Assembly (NCBI GenBank): GCA_002261195.1
Contig: MVBO01000106.1
Span: 1 to 50,858, forward strand
DNA from: Bifiguratus adelaidae
Lineage: Eukaryota; Mucoromycota; Endogonomycetes; Endogonales
Direction: 5' to 3'
DNA length: 50,858 nt
The position numbers and the translations under genes are program-made. Shown piece after piece: positions 33,177-43,434 of the stretch. The notes under the pieces are model-generated. The model did no database searches and was not told where the DNA came from. It was given only the letters and a program-made list of their open reading frames with translations. The stretch's first letter is position 1, and every line of letters starts with the position of its first letter.

Positions 33177-36125
33177 GTTGCTAGGTAATAAAGAGTGGTC
33201 AAGGGCATGCCATGTTGACGTCTCTTTATCCTAAGTTTACGGTCACCCAAGATGTGGGGATATGTATAACCCCGATATGGAAATGCCACAATGTCGCGTG
33301 ACCACTTTTATTATATGCCAGAACGGCGATGCCAGTCAAACGCGACATTGTTTGGTTTCCACTGGCTTGACTTTAGGCAGCAATGCGAACATCTCGAATG
33401 ACACGCGTTATGTGCATTGGCTCTCATATGAGGATGAATGGATAAAAGACGAAGATGCATGAAAACTTTGGTTGCAGATTGACCGCAAAGGAAAGTTACT
33501 GTTTAGAGCTTGCAGGCAGCGACAATTCTTGCATCGCGTGCCTTAAAGCTAACGAAGCAAACTGCTCTTGCGCTCGATTTGTTGCACTTGCTCTCCTATA
33601 CAGCAATGCCTCCTTAAGGAGAAAGCGCTTACATAGGTTGGGCCGCACGTTAAACCCGCGAGAATCTGGCGATCACTGGAGGATCTCCTGAATGCATGAT
33701 ACCTTCAACCAGTACCTGACTATTAGTCCTTCAATCCACTTGTAAATGGCGGCACGCTAGGATTGAGTCATGAAGGCGCTTGATTGTCTGATTAAGTCAC
33801 TCACAATCAGATTGAGATTTGATCGCCAACGACTTCGGTTGCAACGCAGGCTTAATTCCGTAATACCTTGCTTTATTTGACCTCTGCGGAGAGTATACCC
33901 GAGTCGATCTAATTCTGTCGCGGTGATATCCAGGACCATGTGAAAGGCTCTAGAACCGGAAGTGACCAATGTACGTTACAGCCTGGTGATTGCTGCAATG
34001 AAGGTGAAGTATGGAGTCGAATAGAAAGGTTAGAGACTTTCTGCCATGAAAGGAGAGGTGCAATCAGCCTATTTCGTCAAATATTCCTCACCTAGGCGTG
34101 AGCAGCCGGTTATCTCCTATCCCTATGAAAACAGCCATGCCGTGCGATTTGTAGAAAAGCTATTATAAAAATGTGCTACGGATCGCGTATACAGGAAACG
34201 CTGTACATCTATATGTACGCACGGAGCACTTTTGCCACACCTTTCCTGGAAACGCCTTCCAAATTGCCTTACAGCTCCAAACGGCCTTTGCCACCGGAGA
34301 TTCTGAACGAAATTGGTCAAATCAACATATACGTAAGTAACCTTAAAACCACTAGCTCATCTGGAACACCTCTTAACAGACTAGACCGCAAACTCTATCC
34401 CTCGATGGCTTAGTCCGCTCAGTCTTAACGTGTTACGGCCCTTGTATATTTTGTGCAGCCTATTCGTCTAGATCAGAGTTACCATGGACTTTATCCGAAG
34501 GTTACCAATCTATAAGTTGGGTCGATTTCCCACTGATAAGCCCACAGATGGTCTATGCACTAGCAGCACTGCCAGTGGGGTATTCTAGCCTTCGCGTTGC
34601 ATTCTGAATCTTCACACAGATTGAAATGATGATCGATTTTGATAACGCAAATTGCGCTTCTCACGGATTCAACTCCCGCCACTAATCGCCTCTGTTACTA
34701 TTGAACATTCATGGTGGTTTTTGTACCACACTAGCGCGTTATACTGGCATGGCAGAGGCCACTTTCGATCCCATAAGAAAGATTTGTTATATCATTACTA
34801 GGGGTGATACTACACAGACGAAGAGTTACACATCTTCCCCATTGCTTTCTGCCACCACGCGTAAGGAGAGATTGGCAACGAGGCAACATGAATTGAGACG
34901 GTCGATTTCCGGTATAAGTGAAACCACCTTGCACAAATCTTCGCTATCGCTGGCCTGCCCGCCTAACCCCGAATTTGGAACCCCACCTGTTCTTCGGTAC
35001 CACGCATTCACACGCGACGGGCGCTTTGACAAGGGGCGATAGTAATATTTGGTCGCACCATGGCGTTTTGATGGCCCTGGCGCCTGTTGTACAAGACAAA
35101 ATTGCTGGTCCCGATTTTGGATCCCCGAAGATAGCGCCATTCTAGAACCATGGGAAATCATAGTCCCATTGCGTTCTTTTGGGACAACGATTAAACCCAG
35201 TCTTTTTGCTCATGCATGTTGTTAAAATCGGGTTGCCCTTATGGTACAGACATAGACTAACCCCTCACCGATTCCACGGTGGATTTGCGGCCGCACTATC
35301 ACATCCATTTTAAGACTCTGCAGGAGATCTAAAACACCTAACCCAAAATTAAATGCACCCCGCCGAATTTTCAGCACCGACCGGTTCCGAGGTACGCACG
35401 TTCATTTGATTGGCTGAAAAGTGTGGGGTAAAATGTTCAAAAGTGGAAATGGACAGTGCGCAAGTGCGCGTATGAATATCGCTTATTCGCTGTGCAAGAG
35501 ACCTTGCAATTGAAAACTGCGGCCTAAAATGCGCTTTGCCGTGACTTATCTCACATAAATGTGAGATTGATGATAAGGCACCGGAACCGCTTTTAATGGC
35601 ATAAATTTCCGTTTGAGCAGGGGCATCCGTGCAATTAATAGAACGCAGAGTTTTTCTTCAAACACTAAAGCTACCTTACGTTGTTTTCGAGCTAAAGGAG
35701 AGCTTAATTGTAGCAGCATTGCATAGGCCCTTATGATAAGTCCTTTCTATGTTTGGACACCTATGCCGGTCATTCCGCAAAGTAACCTGTACCAATAAGG
35801 CAGTGAACGTAGCACACCTGTGCGCTTCCTGAGCAACTCCATGAACGCATTGTACATGATTGATGGTGGGCTCCGCTTCATGTTTCAATTACACGGTAAT
35901 CTTAGAGACAAACACACAATTTGCGCGACGATCCTCCATGGAAGGTTTTCAAACCATGCAATGCCATCACGGATGGGGTTGTGGGGGCAGATCCGCAATG
36001 ACAAAGGCTTTAAGTGCGTTGTAAATTCGGCGTCTACGCAGGGCCTATAGAACGGGGGCATTGGTCTCGTGATGCGCGTGAGAGATCATTCGGAGAAAGG
36101 AGTTACGGCAATTATATATTGCGTT
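33177..36125. other. Gene-poor island with possible gene relics
   Basis: Nearly 3 kb without a supportable gene in a region otherwise packed at about one gene per 1.6 kb. At 34150-34330 a frame reads FATPFLETPSKLPYSSKRPL then PPEILNEIGQI, which resembles the start of an F-box (LPPEIL.EI), followed by a plausible intron (GTAAGT ... AACAG, about 34333-34380), but no convincing continuation. Other short frames (34701-35042, 35820-36050) lack motifs. A near-perfect hairpin lies at 35541-35582. No terminal repeats, tRNA or transposase core found. Confidence 0.45.
35541..35582. repeat. Inverted repeat (extended hairpin)
   Basis: The core is TCTCACAT, AA, ATGTGAGA (8-bp arms with a 2-nt loop), flanked by outer arms GTGACTTAT and ATAAGGCAC that pair with one mismatch. 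The spacing between inner and outer arms on the right differs from the left by about six bases, so the outer pairing leaves a bulge. No neighbouring gene uses it as an obvious terminator. Confidence 0.45.
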
Positions 36126-36581
36126 CTAGATAGCCATTTTGCGCTTTGACTTAATTTCAATTCCACGGGCTAGCAGCGTAGATCCTACCACCACTTTATC
36201 TTGCTTGAAGCCCGCTGAATCTATGGTCAATGTGGGGAAAGCATTACTCGCATTGCGGGGCCAGAACAAACCAATTAATTTCGAAAATGACATCTTTGGC
36301 ATGTAGATGATGTATTGTAACTTCACACGGTTTCCATCCAAGCGTAGCACACCGAACTTCTCCAGACACGTTGTTCCAAATACGGAAACAGCACAATCGA
36401 CCAATGAAATGGCGCCTATGCGGTACTCCTCAATATCTTGGACGCCTCTCCACCAATGAAAATAAGGGGTGAGATACGCCAAGTTGCTGGAATCAGAGAA
36501 AAATTGAAAAATTTGCCTCCCCAAAAATTTAACCGGAAAAAGAGGAAAAAACGGGCCAAAGAAGAGTAACCTTCCTATCAA
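36126..36581 (-). pseudogene. Orphan frame, possibly a retrotransposon protease relic
   Basis: An intron-free frame of 151 residues. The block GAISLVDCAVSVFGTTCLEK, then VLRLDGNRVKLQYIIYMPKM with SFSKLIGLF, resembles the stretch after the protease of Ty1/copia Gag-Pol, where family members read ...G.V.L..VLYVPDL..NLISV... No catalytic DSG motif, integrase, reverse transcriptase or long terminal repeats occur nearby, so if related it is only a relic. A lineage-specific gene is the alternative. It sits at the edge of the gene-poor island. Confidence 0.3.
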
Positions 36582-36967
36582 AGCAAACGGTCAGAATATA
36601 AATACTTTGTCTATCGCCTGAAAGCTCCAAAGTCTCCTAGGGGTGCTATTGACATTATACCCCACACCTTTCGAGCATTCACAACTCGACAGCTTATCAC
36701 CTCGAGACTTGCCCGAGTGTCTCTCCATCTACAAGCGGTCTCATCAACCGTTTCTCCACTTCGAGAAAATTTTGCGGGTTTTGCAACATTTTTCTATCGA
36801 TTTCTATTGTACTCAGCCTGTTGGTTTCTGATCTCAGTTGCATCTCTTTCTCTTTACTCGCTCCATTGGATCTACTAAAGTTGTTGCTCTCTTTGACAAC
36901 GGCCGTCAGAGAGACATCGATATAACGGCCATTTACAGTCATAATATCTACGGACGTTTCGGACATT
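36582..36967. promoter_or_regulatory. 5' region of the PP1 regulatory-subunit gene
   Basis: 386 bp, rich in C and T with repeated TTTCT and CTC runs (36720-36870), as in leader regions of well-expressed fungal genes. No upstream ATG context or structured element stands out. Confidence 0.35.
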
Positions 36968-38806
36968 ATGCCCTATACTTCCGTGGCCGTTACATACCAG
37001 AGTCAGCCTTGGCCGGTGGCGACAAACACAAGTTCGTCGACGCATGATTTTGCAAGCAAGCTCAATCCTCCATCCTCCCCCAAATCCACTTCAAGTAGAC
37101 CGTCAAACGGCAGCCCTTCCAGCCAACTTCATGCGATCTCCATTCCTAAATCGCCTGCATCAAATGGTCGCAGAATAACGCTTCTATCTGCAAGCGGCCC
37201 TCGTTCGTCGTCGACATCGCCTACATCTGCATACTCGCCAGCCAAAGGAAATTTCCTTGCGCATGGATCACCATTCTCAACAGGCTCATCGTACAGCACA
37301 ACATCTGTCATCAACACTTCGTCATCGCATCACAAGTCACCATCACCTGCTGCATCTCCATCCTTACACCGCTCACCTACCAAGGTTAGCGCTGTACCTA
37401 GTTCTTCCGTAGTGGCGGAAAGACCTCCATTGATCCGCAAGGCAAGCGGACAAATTGTCAGACCTTCACTCAAGTCATCGAAATCCGCGCCACTCATCGG
37501 CACTGTCCCAAAATATGTACATTTTGACTCCAAACTCACAGATATCCGTCTGTTTTTGAAAGCGGAAACACCTCTTTCGGTCAAGGAAGACGCTGTCTCG
37601 TCTTCGTCGGATGAAGACGACGACGACGATTCCGAGGATGACGCTCAAGAGTTGACGATGTTTATGCCCAACGTGAACAAACGCACTCAACAAGAATCTC
37701 GCAATGCCTGCGTTCTTGAAGAAACTCATCTATCGGACAACAAGTCTCACTTCATTGGTACCGTCATTGTACAAAATCTTGCATTTTACAAGGACATCTC
37801 TGTTCGGTACACGTTTGATCTCTGGAAAACCATCCATGAGGTGAAGGCTGTTTACAAGGACTCAGTGGATCGTTTCGGCAACAACTGTGATCGATTTTCC
37901 TTCGACATCTCTCTCATTGGCAGAGTCGGAGACGCTGTTGATCGCGTTACAGAAGAAAAGCACAAGACGATGTTTTTCTGCGTCTCATACAATGTCAACT
38001 GTCAACATTATTGGGACAACAATAACGGCGCCAATTTCGAGGTTGCTTTTGCTCGCATGAGCGGCGTCGCCTTAGCCAAACGTAACGCATCTCTCAATGG
38101 CGGCTTTTCCTTTCCTTCAAAATTCAGCTGGAGCATGGACACACCTGCCATACATAGAGCTACAGACGACAGACGACCTTCGGGTAATCCAATCTCTACA
38201 TCGCTGGTTCTTTCCTCAAGCCCCAATGGTAACGATGCTCCTTTCATCAAGAAACCAGAGCAGCAGAAGAACTTTGGCAAACGTTACGATTTTGGTAACT
38301 CACTCTCCCAAGCTGGCATTGCTTCCATCCCCATCAAGAACGATAAGCCTATGGAGTGTGATGTTTTCGGCAGGAGGGTTGGACCTATCGATGACCTTTC
38401 ACCAAACACCTTATCTTCTTACATCTCTGGATCTGGCATGTCCTACTTCGATAACCTGTACAGTCCGAACGAGCCGTCTCCATCGAGCACTGATTCTATC
38501 GCTCCATCATTTTCGCCTTATGTCGCCTTTGGCAACTCACAAGTGCGTGTATATCCTCATTCTGCTCCTTCCACACCGCCTCGTGCTCCTTCTCCGTCTG
38601 CCGCAACGTCTCCATCAACTACACCCGTAAACATACCCGCTGCCCCAAGCAGCAACGGATCTACGCCCTCGCAATCACCCCCCTCTCGGCCAGCTATGGA
38701 CTCCGCCTTGTACTATAACTTGGTGAACAAGTATTGTTTCTATACCGCGAGTCCGGCTGGCACTGAATCACCTACCAACCTTTACGGCAGTTCACCCGTT
38801 TGCTAG
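36968..38806 (+). CDS. PP1 glycogen-targeting regulatory subunit, CBM21 domain
   Basis: One exon, 612 residues. A long Ser/Pro-rich N-terminus (PSSPKSTSSRPSNGSPSS) leads to the protein phosphatase 1 docking motif KYVHFD (RVxF type: Lys-x-Val-x-Phe) at about residue 182, an acidic SSSSDEDDDDDSEDD patch, then the CBM21 starch/glycogen-binding domain: GTVIVQNLAFYKDISVRYTF, DLWKTIHEVKAVY, FSFDISL, MFFCVSYNVNCQHYWDNNNG. This order (RVxF then CBM21) is that of Gac1/PPP1R3 proteins, which bring PP1 to glycogen synthase to promote glycogen storage. The C-terminal half is disordered, rich in Ser/Pro, with many possible kinase sites. Lack of introns is unusual in this intron-rich window. Confidence 0.9.
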   Translation: MPYTSVAVTYQSQPWPVATNTSSSTHDFASKLNPPSSPKSTSSRPSNGSPSSQLHAISIPKSPASNGRRITLLSASGPRSSSTSPTSAYSPAKGNFLAHGSPFSTGSSYSTTSVINTSSSHHKSPSPAASPSLHRSPTKVSAVPSSSVVAERPPLIRKASGQIVRPSLKSSKSAPLIGTVPKYVHFDSKLTDIRLFLKAETPLSVKEDAVSSSSDEDDDDDSEDDAQELTMFMPNVNKRTQQESRNACVLEETHLSDNKSHFIGTVIVQNLAFYKDISVRYTFDLWKTIHEVKAVYKDSVDRFGNNCDRFSFDISLIGRVGDAVDRVTEEKHKTMFFCVSYNVNCQHYWDNNNGANFEVAFARMSGVALAKRNASLNGGFSFPSKFSWSMDTPAIHRATDDRRPSGNPISTSLVLSSSPNGNDAPFIKKPEQQKNFGKRYDFGNSLSQAGIASIPIKNDKPMECDVFGRRVGPIDDLSPNTLSSYISGSGMSYFDNLYSPNEPSPSSTDSIAPSFSPYVAFGNSQVRVYPHSAPSTPPRAPSPSAATSPSTTPVNIPAAPSSNGSTPSQSPPSRPAMDSALYYNLVNKYCFYTASPAGTESPTNLYGSSPVC

Positions 38807-39083
38807 AAGGTGTCTTTTTCTTTCGCTCTCCTTAGCCTTGTTTTGCATTGTACAATAAAGCATTGATGGAATTGACACCCCTGCTGACGAATGATTCGCA
38901 CGTACGGATAAATCGATGTTCGATTGTGTGTCTCAGTTGTCGACTTGGCTTCTTTGTTTGGCCGAAAACGGTCACAAGTACGTAAGAGAGCTTTTTGCGC
39001 TGGATCATGCAAGAGGCGATTAAAACTCAGACAGCGGACGTGTTGCAGAATGCTTTCTATTATGAGGCACAGACTACAACCAT

Positions 39084-39937
39084 TTACATCTCATTCGAAT
39101 GACTAATCACCTTGGTCAATTGATCGAATTTGATGTTCTCCCGAATCACCACTGTTTTAGCGTCATTGTCCTTGTTAAGGGGTATCTGGACCACACCGTC
39201 CTTCTCCGTCCATCCAAACTGTGAGATGAATTTGACAGTCGCTTCGGTGTCCAATCCGAGAAACGAGGCCAACCGGTCTGTTGAAATGGTTTGGTAGGTC
39301 ATATTGATCATTCGGAGAATGCCGCGTCGAGCAGCCACGTCAAAGTTGCGGACATCTGACATTTGTTCGTCGAATTCACGATCTGAGCGGTATGCCTCCC
39401 AGAATTGCTCATATTTCGCGCTGGAGAGTAGGGTGTTAAGGTTGACGAGGCGTTGCAAGGAGGGTTCAGAGAACTGAGCAAGGATTAGGCTCGAGCTAAA
39501 TTACTAGTTTATATACCTACATTGAGCTCAGTAAGGAGGTGGCAGCAGAGGTTGAAGTCGGGTTCGGGGACAGCAGTTATGGCTTTGATGAGGATATTGT
39601 TGATGATTTGGTCATTGATGAGGTGTGGATTGAATTGATAACTATGGAGAGAATACGTTCATAAACGTGGTGTCATCATATATGTATCATGCACTTACAG
39701 TTTGAGAATAGCAAGGTTAGCCATCAAATCGTATTCATCGTTCTGACATTGGGTCGCGAGATACTCCTCTAGAATGGAAATGTTGTCAGGATTGTAGCGA
39801 TCCACACCATCAATCAATGACTGTATTATCTCTGGCCGTGTGGAGGGCACATGAGCGGCACTATTCACCACAGCTAGGCTAGAGTTCGTCTGTGCTGAAG
39901 GCATGATGGCTGTCTCTATGGATGGATGGATCTCCAA
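39084..39937 (-). CDS. Translation initiation factor eIF3 subunit K
   Basis: Two introns interrupt a ~235-residue protein. RYNPDNISILEEYLATQCQN and YDLMANLAILKLYQFNPHLI match the N-terminal HAM-type helical repeats of eIF3k; the third exon gives LCCHLLTELN, and the last exon supplies LLSSAKYEQFWEAYRSD and the winged-helix ISTDRLASFLGLDTEATVKF with FGWTEKDGVVQIPLNKD. eIF3k is a non-core eIF3 subunit on the 40S ribosome, missing from S. cerevisiae but kept in many other fungi. Two starts fit: 39937 (MEIHPSIE) or the downstream MPSAQTNSS; the first is used. Divergent with TFIIB. Confidence 0.9.
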
Positions 39938-40383
39938 CGTTCTAGCATGGGATCAGGCAATTTGGGTTAGGTTAGGTGACGTAAGCGAGACCAAGTTAAG
40001 GGCAGGTGGTGTCCGTCAGTAGGTCGATTGTCTTCTTTTCCACCCAACCCATCGCGTCAACTGCAGTGTGACGATCAGCAAGTTACGTTCACTCTTACAT
40101 GCATTTTGCGTCTTGAGCCGTGGTGGTAAAGAGGAACAGATTCGGCCTTAGAACGTCGATTCTTCGTCATCGACTCGCACTTGCCACTGTTGCCGAGATT
40201 GCACAAAGGAACGCAAACCTTTGGCATCAACGGTAACAGTTGTCAGGCAGAGCTTAGTTTCAACTCTAAGTACTTGCATTTACACTTGTCTATACACACT
40301 TGCGCATTGTTATCAGAGATATTCGCATACACACATTCAAATCCTTCCGTTAATCCCATCGCAACAAAAGCATAAGATCCATC
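39938..40383. promoter_or_regulatory. Divergent promoter of eIF3k and TFIIB, with a CRE-like TGACGTAA
   Basis: 446 bp between two translation/transcription genes read outward. A TGACGTAA site (39977-39984), matching the ATF/CREB half-palindrome type, lies 40 bp from the eIF3k start. Function is inferred from the motif only. No other element is clear. Confidence 0.35.
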
Positions 40384-41531
40384 ATGGCCACAGCGATTCC
40401 CTTCCCACTTCGTCAACAGTCTGCTCCAGAATCCGCGAGTCCCTCCGTTCCGCAACCCAACCTGAATGTGCGACTCATATGTCCAGATTGTAAAAGCAAT
40501 CCGCCTCACATTATTGAAGAGTTTGCAAGTGGAGATTTGGTCTGCGGTGACTGTGGATTGGTATGTATCGGAGATGGAGTTCATGGGCGTGCCGTGGCTC
40601 AGCTCGGTCCCGCATTGTGATAAATTTCAAAGCTCTTATTGACCGTCTGTGTCTGTTTTGCCCTTTGCCTTATTCGTTATGGTAGGTTCTTGGAGACCGG
40701 ATCATTGATACTCGTTCGGAATGGCGAACGTTTGCCAATGATGATGGCGATGACCCGTCTCGTGTGGGTGGCCCAGCTAATCCTCTTTTGGATGGAAGTC
40801 AATTGGACACAATCATCAGTAGCCGAGATGGTGGTAGTGGAGCTGCCAAGGATTTGAACAAGGTGCACGGACGAGCAACCGCCGTCAAGGGCGAACGGAA
40901 TCTCATTGCAGCCTACAAGGAGATCAGCGCCATGTGCGACGGTATACAACTACCTCGCACAGTTAGTGACATCGCCAAGCAACTGTACAAGCGGGTTGAG
41001 GATGAGAAATTGTTGCGTGGCAAGTCTTCAGATGCAATCATCGCCGCTTGCATCTTTATCGCATGTCGTCAAGAAAACGTTGCAAGAACCTTCCGCGAGA
41101 TCTGTGCTCTCACTCGGGTTCCCAAGAAAGAGATTGGTAGATGTTACAAGGCACTACAGGCCAAGTTGCAAACAACGACCACGATCATGAATTCTGAAGA
41201 TCTCATGTCTCGCTTCTGCTCCAACTTGCGTCTGCCCAATTATGTGCAGAAGGCCGGTGTGGATCTGGTCCGCCGCGCCAAGGACATTGGCACTTTGGCT
41301 GGAAAGTCCCCTATTTCTGTAGCCGCAGCTTGCATTTACATGGTGTCCAGCCTCTACGGCATGACGCGGAGCACCCGCGATATCGGCCATGTCGTCGGTG
41401 TCTCTGAGGTGACCATCAGGAATGCCTATAGATCCCTTTATCTTGCCAAGGACAAACTCATTGACATTGAATCTCTCAAAGCCAAGACTGGCGGTGACAG
41501 CGTAAACCTCAACGACCTCCCGCCCCCATGA
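40384..41531 (+). CDS. SUA7: Transcription factor IIB
   Basis: Two exons split by an intron at 40561-40685; the join GL|VLGDRIIDTRSEWRTF restores the B-reader. N-terminal zinc ribbon RLICPDCKSNPP ... LVCGDCGL gives two CxxC pairs; the B-linker lies beyond EWRTF. Two cyclin folds follow: LIAAYKEISAMCDGIQLPRT, DAIIAACIFIACRQENVART, and RFCSNLRLPNYVQKAGVDLV with SPISVAAACIYMVSSLYG and a helix-turn-helix (EVTIRNAYRSLY) that contacts the BRE. TFIIB bridges TBP-DNA and RNA polymerase II. Length (~340 residues) and all landmarks are normal. A frame that runs past the donor (to 40620) is the retained intron. Confidence 0.95.
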
Positions 41532-41939
41532 TGTGCGACAAAAGGGGATTCCTGGATAAAGCTTCATCCAGCAACCCATGGCATCCGGCCATTGCGTAAC
41601 CACTATGGTATTGTACCACAAAGCGTTAGTACCCCTATAAACGCGCTATTTTAGCATTTATCCGTGCTTGGCATTCAGTCAGTTTGTCGGTCATTTGGTA
41701 TGATGAACCTGACGATGAATGCAATCCTGTAATCATACAGAGCCCCTGACCATGCATCACGCTAGTTTGATTAGCCCAAAACTCCGCCGTGCTAATGATC
41801 TACTTTGTGTCGCATTCATCAAATTTGTTTCTAAGAATAAACACAAAGAGGATCCTATTTAAATTGGTCCGGGGTCATTGATGAGATTTGTTTGCTTTTT
41901 CTCTCCTCTCCTTGTTTTGTTGACATTCCTTCCTTTAAT
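41532..41939. promoter_or_regulatory. Chitin deacetylase promoter with TATA-like box
   Basis: 408 bp between TFIIB and the deacetylase, same strand. TATTTAAA at 41856-41863 sits ~77 bp before the ATG at 41940, a plausible TATA box; a T/C-rich leader (41890-41938) follows. This fits a strongly regulated secreted-protein gene; it is the clearest core-promoter element in the window. Confidence 0.45.
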
Positions 41940-43376
41940 ATGGTCTTTAAGCATACGCTTGTCTTGGCCTTGTTGGCTATCACGGCTTCAGCTTCGCCTA
42001 GAAAGTTGGCTGCATCGACCGCGTCTGTTCCCGCTACATCGGCGCCTGCTACTTCGGCTCCTGCTACGTCAGCTGCCGCGACTTCAGTTGCTGCCTCGTC
42101 TGCACCTGCTGCTGCCTCTTCGGCAGCATCCGGCGGATCGGCTTCCGGGTGGCCTACAACCGCACCCAACAGCATTAAAGTCCCCAGTATGCAACAAACG
42201 ACATCCACCGATCCCGCTACTGAGTGCGTTGTCTATACTGCCACCGACTTTCCTGCTTTCTACGACAAGGTGAGCTACCCTCAAATGTGGGTGACCGCCA
42301 CCACCGGCACAAACACCAGCGCGGAGTTCCAGGCGGTGTACAACGCCATTGACTGGTCCAAAGCTCCCAATATTAATGTGAGGACTCTTACTCCTTCCAA
42401 AGCTCTCGACATGACCGGTTACGACACCGTGAATGATCCTGACTGCTGGTGGTCTGCCACTGGTTGTACTACACCCAAGGTCCCCGGTCTTCCTGCCGAT
42501 ATCAGCGCGTGTCCTGAACCAGGTAAATTTTGTTCCTTTTTGTTTCACATTGATATCCCGGGATGGTGGCTTATGTAGTCCGTTATAGAAACCTGGGGAT
42601 TGACGTACGATGATGGTCCAAACTGCTCTCATAATGCTTTCTACGATTATCTGCAACAAAACAACCTCAAGGCAAGCATGTTCTACATTGGATCCAACAT
42701 CATGGACTGGCCCTACGGTGCCGTCCGTGGTCTTCAAGACGGCCATCACATCGCCGTTCACACTTGGTCTCACCAAGCCATGACGACTCTGAACAACCAA
42801 GAACTCGTTGCTGAATTTTACTATACCAAGAAGGCCATCAAGTACACTACTGGTGTTACTCCACTCTACTGGAGACCCCCGCTTGGTGATGTTGATGACC
42901 GTGTCCGTTGGGTTGCTTCGCAAATGAACTTGACTGCTATTCTCTGGAACCAGGATACCACTGACTGGCAATCGCAACCCTTGGGTCCTCTTCCTGCGTC
43001 CACTGTTCAAGCTAAATATCAAGCTTTCATTCAAATGGGTTCCAATGGTACCTACGCGAACACTGGTAACATTGTCCTCACGCATGAAATCAACAACACC
43101 ACCATGAGCTTTGCACTTCAGTATATCCCCCAGATCAAGGCCGCTTACAAGAACATTCTTGATGTCGCCACTTGTATGAACATTTCTCATCCCTATGTAG
43201 AAGACTTCATGCACGCAACCTTTGGCAACTCTTCCAACTCCAGTGTTTCAGCTGCAGGCAATGGCGCCGGCGCATCTGCTGGAACTGCCAACTCTGGAGC
43301 TTCCACCACCGCCTTCTCGGTATCCAGCGCACTCCTAGTTGCTTTGATTGCCATTGGCTCGACTATGTTGATGTAA
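41940..43376 (+). CDS. GPI-anchored chitin deacetylase (CE4)
   Basis: Two exons (41940-42522, 42589-43376). The signal peptide MVFKHTLVLALLAITASASP is followed by an Ala/Ser/Thr/Pro linker with tandem SAPAT units. The NodB catalytic domain carries motif 1 TYDDGPN (catalytic base Asp and metal Asp), motif 2 HTWSHQAM (metal His residues), motif 3 YWRPPLGDVDDRVRW, motif 4 LWNQDTTDW and motif 5 VLTHEI. The C-terminus, a Ser/Gly/Ala-rich run then SALLVALIAIGSTMLM, fits a GPI-attachment signal. It removes N-acetyl groups from cell-wall chitin, giving chitosan. Several NxS/T sites are present. The start at 41940 is chosen because it begins the signal peptide; an earlier in-frame ATG upstream (in the 5' UTR) does not. 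Confidence 0.95.
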
Positions 43377-43434
43377 AAGCATCTGTACTTTTAGTACGAC
43401 CATATATCCCCCCACCATTTTTGTTATTTATTGT

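Noticed and set aside
40561..40685. Apparent early stop of TFIIB after the zinc ribbon
   Set aside because: It is a retained intron; splicing GL|VLGDRII restores the normal B-reader.
42084..43214. Long open frame (376 codons) antisense to the chitin deacetylase
   Set aside because: It mirrors the strongly biased codons of a clear CE4 gene, contains no family motif and crosses its intron; a shadow frame.
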